Of a stretch of 64,000 nucleotides of DNA, positions 56,201-64,000 are shown in pieces. The DNA comes from Rhizodiscina lignyota (lineage: Eukaryota; Ascomycota; Dothideomycetes; Aulographales; Rhizodiscinaceae). The stretch covers positions 1,116,001-1,180,000 of the forward strand of contig ML978127.1 in NCBI GenBank assembly GCA_010015805.1, read 5' to 3'. The translations under genes and the position numbers were made by a program. Each line of letters opens with the position of its first letter. Positions within the stretch are counted from its first letter, which is position 1. Under the pieces are notes generated by a model. That model saw nothing but the letters and a program-made list of their open reading frames with translations, did no database searches and was not told where the DNA came from.

Positions 56201-57127
56201 CGGCCAATGCCATGGATGGAAATTAAAACTCAGAGATCGATATGTGTTACCATCAAAAGAATTCGTCTCCAGCCGTATCATTTGGGGATAAATTCTGGGA
56301 TCTCCTAATCATCCAAGTAGTAGGAAGCCTGCTACATCATGCTAACAAGCAGTATGATGATCATGATGAGAGGATGAAAAGGCCATCTTGAAGAGAATAG
56401 TTGCGACTTTTGACTTTTGACTTGACCTAGACTAGAGAATCATGACACTGACTCAAACACGGTTGCAGGGTTACGATCCCGAACACAAGGACATCGAACT
56501 ACTTCGGCTTAGGAGCTTCACGATTCATAAGAAGCTCTCGGACGACGAGGTTCTCGACACGAATTCTCTAGCGAGAGTTTCGGAGCTTATCTCCTGCCTA
56601 GTCCCGTTTGTAAGTCAACCTCTTCTCCTTGATTTCCGCCGCAATGCATTTTCTGGGACCCAAAGGACGCCAGAAACGCTAGCATAGAAATCTATGCACG
56701 CCGGATCATCATCCAGGATCCCCGGGGCGGTAGCGACTTTTATGAGCGAAAGTTACATGTCGTTTTCTAGCCTCTTCCAATTTCTCCTGCGTTGGTGTGC
56801 TGGCACTGCACCTGCATGTCCGTAGCTGCCAGCCCTGTCAGGACTGACTAAGTAAGGACTGGACTTCATCGCCTGCGGCTGGTGTCGGGCGGGGAAGGGC
56901 CCATCCGCATGCCAATTGCCAGCTCATCGCTTGAATTGGACTCGGGCAGCAAAACTAACGCATAGCACCCAACTCAAGATGCTATCATATTTCTGCTATG
57001 CCTCTGATAGGTTTGCTGACCTTGAATCTGCCAGATCACATATTTGAACAGCGTCGTAATGCCCGACCAAGCTGAAGAACCCGGTAGCGACGATGAAAAC
57101 GGTGAAGACGAGGAAGACGAGGAATGA
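53202..57127 (+). CDS. DUF2461 (TIGR02453) family protein with giant introns
   Basis: Seven exons, 53202-53766, 53871-53986, 54036-54109, 54161-54234, 55414-55616, 56469-56609 and 57035-57127, give 421 residues. Residues 1-165 are a charged Ser/Lys/Glu-rich region likely to be nuclear. Residues about 165-400 are the DUF2461 domain: NNNRQWMKMHDPDYRA, ETVPELPVKDIVFRIYRDVR, FSKDQTPYKTAFSGAW, RTGRKGPYAAYYVQ, GGLWMPEAAALAALRNDID, NSDSALKTKPKGYDPEHKDI and ITYLNSVVMPD, ending in an acidic tail. Every junction is in frame with GT-AG ends, so the gene appears intact. Introns 1-3 are 104, 49 and 51 nt, but introns 4-6 are 1179, 852 and 425 nt, far above the norm here. The biochemical function of the family is unknown. 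Confidence 0.85.
54235..55413 (+). other. Oversized intron 4 of the DUF2461 gene, with open frames
   Basis: This 1179-nt intron has donor GTAAGC, a branch-like GCTAAT at about 55395 and acceptor ACTAG. Inside it a plus-strand frame ending at 54637 (with DHVPPRCPDMRFHDRSYPAF and EERWVFRNKR) and a minus-strand frame at 54908-55282 (with LLKPRAPLSTRLVFQLNATS) have protein-like composition, but neither has a clear ATG start. It may be a degenerate insertion or hold a nested gene. No terminal inverted repeats or target duplication were seen by eye. Confidence 0.5.
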
Positions 57128-60100
57128 TGACGACAATCTCGGGCTAGCGACCGGAAACTCGGCCCATAAGGTATCACATTTCATTTGGAAAGTCGGCAAA
57201 GGGAAGACAAAGATTGGTAGAGAATGCTACTACACTTCAATTTGTGTCTCGCTCTGAGATCATCGCTGCACACCATCTTCCATCTTCCCGCACACCGCTT
57301 CGCTCTTGCCGGTGTGAAAACGATGACAACTGGCCCGCAGGGCTCCATCGGAGGGGCCCACCCTCACCCTCCCGGCTGTCACCGCCCCTGCGATTGGACT
57401 TCAGGAGGAGCTAGCGTCTACCGCGACGGACCGCCGCATGAAGAAAGCATCACGTGAGACGCAAGCTGCAAGTTTTTACAAGGCCCTCCTTGAAAAGTTA
57501 CCGGCAAGGATGTTGACCTCTTGGCGGCAAAATGGAACGCCTTTACACTCGTGTGCAGAATCGGCTGCTGACACTACAAGGGGCGGCAAGTAAGTAGATC
57601 GCAAATCGTATTCTTTTCGTTCGGCAAACATCATGACGGGGATGTTCGATGGATTGTCTCACATAGCACGATGCACAGCGGCTGCAGAGGTTTCCTTGCT
57701 CCTATCACTCCTTGAATGCCGAAGAACGCCTTCCATGCAGGTTCGTTCACTGCTATGCATTGCTGCGTATGTACGGAGATTGATAGGATCGGCCCGTCCG
57801 TGCAGGTGGTTCAGCGTGTCCTTTCCTCCAGAGACCCGTGCAGAAAGCCGCCGTCCATGCGGGCAAGAGAGCGACAAACGACAATGCGCCTATTTCTTTG
57901 TCCTCGGCGTCGCGCATGGAGCGGTTACGCTGCATTATCGAAGCCGAGTAGTCGCATCTTGCCTTCCCGTGTCACAATCAAGCGCGATGTCGCACAAGGT
58001 GACAGGCAGCCGCGCGAAAACTGCGTTTACCTCATGCCGTTACGAGGTGGGAAATGTCAAAGCTGCACGCACGACCTTCTGTCCGCTGCACTCGCCATGC
58101 GTTCCGCCATGCGTTCGGCAAGGATATCTGCACGCTGACGAGGAGGATTTTGCTGCATTTGAGTCTCAATCACCGTCAAAAGGAGGGCAAGGCGCCCATC
58201 AAACAAACTTGAATCGACGCCCCGGCCCGCTCCTAGTCTTGCAGATATGCTGTACAGCATCTCATGCAGCAGACGCGGGTCGTGCGTGTAGCATTGCGAG
58301 TTCTCGTACGCCCCTCTGTTGATTGTACGAGAGCCTTTTCTTCAAGTACGAGGAGCAGGCGTCACAGTCATGCTTTGCAATTAATTTTAGAGTTGTTCGG
58401 CCCTTCTCCGCGTACGCTGCTCACCGGCAACGAACAACGATACGTTCCGGCTGCAGAAATCGTTGAGAACATGTTGAGGGGAGGCTTACTACTGTCTGAG
58501 GAAATAGTGAGTCACGAATGCAGTGTACGTCAGCGTCGGTCCGACCCATACATGACAACGAGGGTATGTTGAAAGGTGTTCCTGGCAGCGTGATCAATCG
58601 TTCACCAAGGTCGCACACCGACTTTGTGGCCAAACAAGCAATGGAGCGCGTGTGCCTTTCGCTAACCCGTCAATAAGCGTTCGCATGTGTTCTCGAGAGC
58701 CTATTCGCAGCAGTCGCAACTCGTGGTGTTGACACCGTCTCGAGCTCTTCTGGCGAGTGAGGATCGAAAGACAGTCAGCTTGCGAGATGTCGACATCGTT
58801 TGCTGCACCTAACAAGGGAGCATCCGTTTCTCAACACGCCATGGCCCGGTTATGCAGCGGGACGTTTTTGGGGCAGTTCCGCTGTACCGTAACGGATCGA
58901 GAACCACAACAGAGCTAGCTTCGCCGTTTTGCATGCCGCCCTTCTGTAGTGCGTTAACGGAGGATTTAGGTCCTACAGCTACATATGCAGCCGCCAGCAT
59001 CAGATCATTTTTGCGGAGCATTGTGTATTGAAGCCAAACGATGAACTGGGGCGATGCTGCAGAGGATTGCGCAATCTCTACGGAGAAAATGGGACAAGCG
59101 TCCATCCCGGTCGACCTTTTCCTCAGAAGCCTAGATTCCTGAGAAGTACAAATACGGGAATCAGCCGATGCAACCGGATGTTCTAGCAGCAGTTCTTTGG
59201 TAGGCTAGGTAAACTAAGCTCTGGTGTGGCCGGAGCAGGGAAAGGCAGGCTGCGTCTCGGCCGCCATTGGCTGCAGCCGCAAAAAACGGGCTCCAACAAG
59301 TCACCTTGCGCGCCGTCGCGAGCAGCCAATGGCAGAAAAGAACACGATGTGATATTGATTTCGAGGTAGTCAGACGACGGTCACAAGCAGAGCAAAAAAG
59401 AAAACTGTGGACACCGCGCGCCATCAGCGGAGCGCTCAGCAGCGGAGGCAAGACCGCCATCGCTGCCAATGCCCTCCCAATAAATGCGTTGCGCAGGGCA
59501 TTGCATTGGCCGAGGCAGAGCGAGAGTGTAGGTGTCGAGATGGGACGGATGCTGGGTGCTCGCACACAACTAGCAGTGCGCGCGGATCCAGGCTGTTTGC
59601 GGGTGGGCGGACGGCGCGTTGCATGCGCTTTCCTAGGTACACTACTCTCGGAACCAAGACGCTCACCTTACCTTGTCGGCGCTCTGCACCGTCAGAAATG
59701 CCGGCGAGCCGAAAGGGACGACGCGCTTTCGAGGCTTATGGACGTAGGCTCACCGGTCTGCGGTGCCGATGTTCAAGAGTTTGGTACACTTGCGCTCGAG
59801 GACCAGACTGCCGACTGCTGTTGCATGGGACCCGGTTCAGCCGATGATGACCGAGATTTGGCTCTTCCGCCCTCTGCAGGGCACAGCTTGGTGAAGGTTT
59901 TTGCGTTGCCTCCTTTTCGAGTTTTCTTACGTTGCGGTCCTGTCCAGCACCAGCTCAGCTTGGGGAAGAATGGCGATGGAATTTCGGGAGAAGCAAGCCA
60001 ATAATGAGGGGTGCGGCTTTTGCGCGGCGTCGACGCCTGGGCTGCTGGGGAAAAGAAGGCGCTGCGGAAGCATGGACAGGGGCCCGCAATGCGTAGGGGT

Positions 60101-61209
60101 GGGTGCGACATGGTTCAAGGGCAGATCTGGGATGTGTCTTGTAAGTGGTAGGCAGATTGCTTTGGCCTCGTGGCAAGCGGTCATCCAGCCTTAGAATCCA
60201 TGAGGGTTTAGCAGCAAGCGGCTGTCCATCCTCCTCTCACGTCGCCGGGGCAGGCTGGCAGCAGGAAAAAGCATCGCAACGCATGCATCTGCTGGTGCGT
60301 CTGAGCGAATACGGCGAGGCGATTAACCGCACCGCAGCGCCGGCCACATATCATTCTACGCACATGACCTGACGGGAGCGCGCTCATGGCGATGACGCTG
60401 TTTCAATTGCGACTTTCATTACGCCCAGCAGGCGTGAAACGTAGCCAGACCACCGAACCCCCTTACGCCACTGAATGTGCGCTCCCTCCGTCTCCCTGGG
60501 GCAAGCCAGCAAGCCCATGCACCGCGCTGGTAGCGGCCCTTGTTGCTTTGACGGCACGGGATACGCTCCACATGCTTTGCCCACTAGTGAAGTCGCCTCG
60601 AGCGGAAGCATCCATGGCCTGCTGGTGCCTCCCGCGACTTTTATTAACCTAACCGTCCCCTTGGTCTTGGATCGATCTCCCGCCCGCTTAACCTGTCATC
60701 CGTCCATACATACGAACTCCATCCACTCTCTCCTCCAAACCGCGCTGCCGAGAGGGATCCAATCCAGCAATTAATCGATCGCCACGCCAGTCAATTCTCT
60801 GCTTACATTCCGCCTCTTCACCAGTGGCCGCGTCGACCTGCTAAGGGAGGGCACACCGCAACATTGCTTCGCCACGGCCACGGTTGCATCACACCTCGGG
60901 CGCAACGAATCAAACGGCTGCTTTGCAATCTCAGCTCCCACATCCCCCGTCCTGCTCTCTGCTTGTTGGGCAATCGCAAGAGCGCAACTGGCCACTTAGC
61001 CGCCTCCACCTTTCGGCTCTCCCGGCTCTTCGACGGGACGGTCCACGTTCCTGTGCGACTTCAACCCGGATCAGAGCATCGACCCTGGCTCTCGTGTCTG
61101 GTGTGCGTGTGACTCTCCTCTAATGACGGCGGGCGCCAGCATTCTCATCCCTTCTCTTTAAGGCGGACGGACCGGACTTGTCGCTCTCCCCTTTCCTTAC
61201 AATCACTCC
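57128..61209. other. Gene-poor region, 4.1 kb, upstream of Zn2Cys6 gene
   Basis: No supported gene. The longest frames (57633-58322 and 59267-60004, plus) are Arg/Ser/Cys/Pro-rich, overlap open frames on the other strand, and the second begins with TTG. A 12-bp perfect inverted repeat with CCAAT boxes in opposite orientation lies at 59263-59274 and 59322-59333. The last 400 bp before 61210 are pyrimidine-rich, as in fungal promoters and leaders; much of the region may be promoter and long 5' leader of the regulator gene. Confidence 0.45.
59263..59333. repeat. CCAAT-containing 12-bp inverted repeat
   Basis: GCCATTGGCTGC at 59263-59274 is mirrored exactly by GCAGCCAATGGC at 59322-59333, with 47 bp between. 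Each arm contains a CCAAT pentanucleotide, the binding motif of the fungal HAP/CBC complex. Function here is inferred only. Confidence 0.5.
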
Positions 61210-63071
61210 ATGTACCCTCATCACTCCGGCGGCCCACAACCTCCACCAAATCACCAGCAGTGGACGACGGCGCAGCAGCATCAGGAGCAGCCTTCCAATT
61301 CGCCACACCACCCTCAGCAGCCTCCGAACGGTGCGCCGAACGGATATCCTCCCGCTCCCCTCCCTTCGATTCAGGTATGTGTTCGCGGAAGTTCAGATAA
61401 ACTTTTAGTGTTGAAGAAGTTTTGGAAAGAGCGACCCAGCTGACGTCAACCACGAACTCGCAGCCACCACCTTCAACAATGGTAAACATCTACCCCTCCT
61501 TCAACACACTTCACAACACTTGCGAACATATAAATTGACTGGCAATTTCTACTCCACAGGCTGCATCGCAGTATCATCTTCCTGCCCCGCATCGTCACGA
61601 AATGTATCCACGACACCAATTTCCGCCTCAGTATCCAGTATGTAGTCAACTTCTCGGCTTCACGCGACGCAGTTCGTGTATCTAACTACCTGATTAGTAT
61701 CCCCAGCAGGTGACCCAGCCCGCTCCGAGACAGAGGACCGCCATAGCTTGCAGGTGAGATAAGCCCAGATACCCAGGCTCACGATGCTCCAGTCGCGTCA
61801 CTCCACTGTCAGCGCATCTTGTGAGAGAATTCATCAGCTATCGATGGCCATCCTGCCCGTGCGATTCGTCAATCCTTCACGCGACGCGTCCTCAATTCAA
61901 CACTATTAGTGGTGTGAGGTTGTTCGCCAAGAATGTGAAGGCTTTGGCATTGCCGGAGGTATCTCTGAAATGCGCGCTCTGCGCAGGCAACAGAGCGCGC
62001 ATGAGCAGTTAATGCATTACAGTGTCGGCGGCGCATTCACATTGCTGAGATACTTGATCACTTTGGACGCGCTGGCAGTGAAGTGACGACGGCTGCATTT
62101 TATTTTCATGCTCTTGTGAATGGCCAAATATCACGCAGAGCTCGCCACTGACATGAATCAGATACTGTCGCCGCCGCAAGATTCGATGCTCCGGCTTTGA
62201 GAATTCGGAGGATGGCCGTTGCCAGAATTGCACGCGCTTTCAGCAAGAATGCGTCTTCACTCCAGTTTCGGCACAGACGCAGGCATTCGTACCTGCTCAC
62301 ACCGTCTATGGCCGTGGAGGACATCCTGCTGGAGCGCAGCTGTATGGCGCGTACGGTCAGCCTCTCCCTCCCACGCAACCTCAAGATCCATACGGCCGCG
62401 GTGCTCCACAACCATATCCTGTGACAAGCCCAACGGGCCCGTATGCTGGCCCTCCTCCTGGATATGTACCCGCTCCTGCGCCCCTTGATACGCGAAATGG
62501 TACTCACAGCCGCAAGCGCCCATCTGACGAGCCTCACACGCCGAGTTTGGCTCCTCCCCCACCGGGTGCTTCTCGCGCGGAGCACGACTATCGTTATCCG
62601 GACCCCACGACCCTTGCTCCTTCAGCCGGAGCGGTCTCACCAGCGAGCAGCAGCGCATCGTACCATTCTGCTCCTCAGCAATCGAACCAGCAAACGCCCT
62701 ACTACACCCAACCTCCTTCGACGATCGCACACAGCCAACCCCTCCAAGCGCGTCGCCCAAGTCCTACGAGCAGTGCGTACAACTACGATACGAGCCGTGC
62801 CTCAAGCTCTCCGCATACGCACCCTCAGCCGGGAACACCGTACGGCGGTGATGCCCTCCGTCCACCTTCTAACCATCCTCAGAGCCGTACGCCACCTCCA
62901 GTTTCTACAGCAGGTGGACCAAGCCCGCAGCAGCAGGCCGCCGGTGGCCCAGGAGGTAGACACGGAATGAGCATAAGCAACCTAGTCAGTGGTCAAGGCG
63001 CGCAGGATGCGGCTAGTCCGCCTACAAGGAGCACCATGGATACCAACATGGTGAACAAACTCGGCAAATAA
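61210..63071 (+). CDS. Zn2Cys6 fungal-type transcription factor
   Basis: Five exons, 61210-61374, 61464-61481, 61560-61637, 61698-61753 and 62162-63071, give 408 residues. The zinc binuclear cluster has C105, C108, C115, C126, C129 and C136 in the spacing C-x2-C-x6-C-x10-C-x2-C-x6-C (TAIACRYCRRRKIRC ... CQNC ... C), preceded by a 100-residue Pro/Gln/His-rich region and followed by FTPVSAQTQAFVPAH and a long Pro/Ser/Gln-rich tail with a KRPSDE basic spot. There is no fungal_trans middle domain, so it is one of the short Gln/Pro-rich regulators. Exon 2 is an 18-nt microexon (PPPSTM), and the 408-nt fourth intron lies just after the first cysteine of the cluster. It is nuclear and binds DNA; its targets are unknown. 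Join and frame were checked base by base. Confidence 0.88.
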
Positions 63072-64000
63072 GCAGGAGCAAGAAGCTGATGGTGTGGACA
63101 GCGGCGTGCGTGAGAGAGGAGCATACGAGGAGTTGTGGAGTTTGGGGTTGAATTTGGTGGCACAATGAAAGAGCAGGGGGGCGTATGGTAGTTGGTGCGA
63201 GCCGGAGGCTGGTCCTTCGGCGTCAAAAAACGAATAATCGAGCGACTCGAGATTTCACACCATACAGCAAACGGACCGCTCCCAATTTTCAATTCAAGGA
63301 TTTTTCCAGCTCTAGGGTTAATTGAGGCTTCCAACAGAAGGCTCGACATTTTATTTCCTTTGTTCCGGCTGAGGAGTAAATCGGATTAGCTCCTGGGAAG
63401 AGACTTCGGATTATCTCTGGGATGGGCGGCCTTTTGCGAGCGTTTTTGCACGTATGGTGGCGATGTCAACTGGGTGGCTGTCTGATCAAATTGCTTTTTG
63501 CAAACTCGTTCTGGTTTTCCCTGCTTTTTGTTCTTGTTATTTTTCGTTTTGGGTCTGCATGGTTCGGTTATCTGCCTTTTCTTTCTAGTGGGTTTCGGAG
63601 CATGCGAGGTCAAGAACAGACTGCAAGTGGGGATTTTGCTTTTCTCGACGTCCGCACAAGCAACACAGGAGAGAGCATGGTTCCAGTTGCATGAGGCTGT
63701 TCTCCGCTCAGGGGAGTGTGCGATATGGTGGTTTTCGATTCTTCCTTCAGATGAGGAAAAGTTCGGAGTTTGCTCTGTTGTAGTTTGACATTCGGGCACA
63801 CGGAGCTTCCCGGCTGATTTTCTGATTTCTTCTCTTCCCCTTGAGCTTGGGTCTCAAAAGTAACTTCTACTTCATCCGACTGTCCTTCCCGACCCCTTTA
63901 ATCCGCGACACACATTCCATAGCACACCAATCCCCACTTCACTTTTCCCCCCAACACGACAGTCCTTTCCGCTCTGCGAGTCTTTTACAGTTTTATATTT
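63072..64000. other. Intergenic to window end
   Basis: 3' flank of the regulator gene and further non-coding sequence. T-rich tracts at about 63500-63590 and a C/T-rich run at 63820-63960 suggest the promoter and leader of a plus-strand gene beyond the window. No coding region is supported. Confidence 0.45.

Noticed and set aside
57633-58322. 229-codon ATG-led open frame in the gene-poor region
   Set aside because: Cys/Arg/Ser-rich chance-like composition with overlapping frames on the other strand and no motif.
59267-60004. 245-codon plus-strand open frame
   Set aside because: Starts with TTG and has several overlapping antisense frames; GC-rich chance frame is the simpler explanation.

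Overview
The window is nuclear DNA of a filamentous ascomycete (Pezizomycotina, most likely Dothideomycetes). Genes are split by short introns (about 47-130 nt) with GTANGT-type donors and CTNAC-type branch sites. The gene complement is also fungal: a TPR-CHAT protease, a Zn2Cys6 regulator, a ferric-reductase-type NAD(P)H oxidoreductase, SEACAT subunit Mtc5, Rec8 and Egd2. All gene models were spliced by hand from reading frame, splice signals and family conservation; no similarity search was run. I see no bacterial, phage or CRISPR features, no convincing tRNA and no intact transposon.

Layout. 1-6.2 kb: no secure gene, one weak multi-exon candidate on the minus strand. 6.3-7.6 kb (-): a protein of the plant-type 'pathogen-related protein'/SnoaL-like family. 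8.8-13.9 kb: a divergent pair, a 1268-aa TPR-CHAT (caspase-like) protease (-) and a 304-aa protein (+) whose layout resembles fungal gasdermin-like proteins (HET-Q1/RCD-1). 14.7-15.8 kb (-): a minimal phosphatidylinositol-phosphate kinase. 16.5-18.4 kb (+): a four-TM membrane protein. 19.9-26.9 kb: housekeeping block (BLOC-1 subunit CNL1-like, NAC-alpha/EGD2, ribosomal eL14, an F-box-like protein, exosome subunit RRP43). 27.7-35.9 kb: an RRM-like protein, ARPC4 of the Arp2/3 complex, deubiquitinase UBP6 and meiotic cohesin REC8. 36-39 kb: gene-poor. 39-44.2 kb: ferric-reductase-like protein, small secreted protein, UBC13. 44.6-53 kb: MTC5/WDR59, ribosomal eL24, a SAM methyltransferase and TYW3. 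53.2-57.1 kb (+): a DUF2461 protein with three very long introns. 57.1-61.2 kb: gene-poor. 61.2-63.1 kb (+): a Zn2Cys6 regulator with a long intron inside its zinc cluster.

The most interesting system is the CHAT protease / gasdermin-like pair, which share a 324-bp intergenic region. Fungal gasdermin-like genes are known to cluster with subtilisin-like or caspase-related protease genes, and the bacterial systems pair similarly. Here the protease keeps the CHAT His/Cys dyad and has a long TPR sensor-like N-terminus in place of an NLR, and the presumed effector ends in a short, very acidic tail that could be a removable inhibitory segment. The gasdermin assignment rests on fold-level resemblance and gene context, and needs a profile search and a structure prediction.
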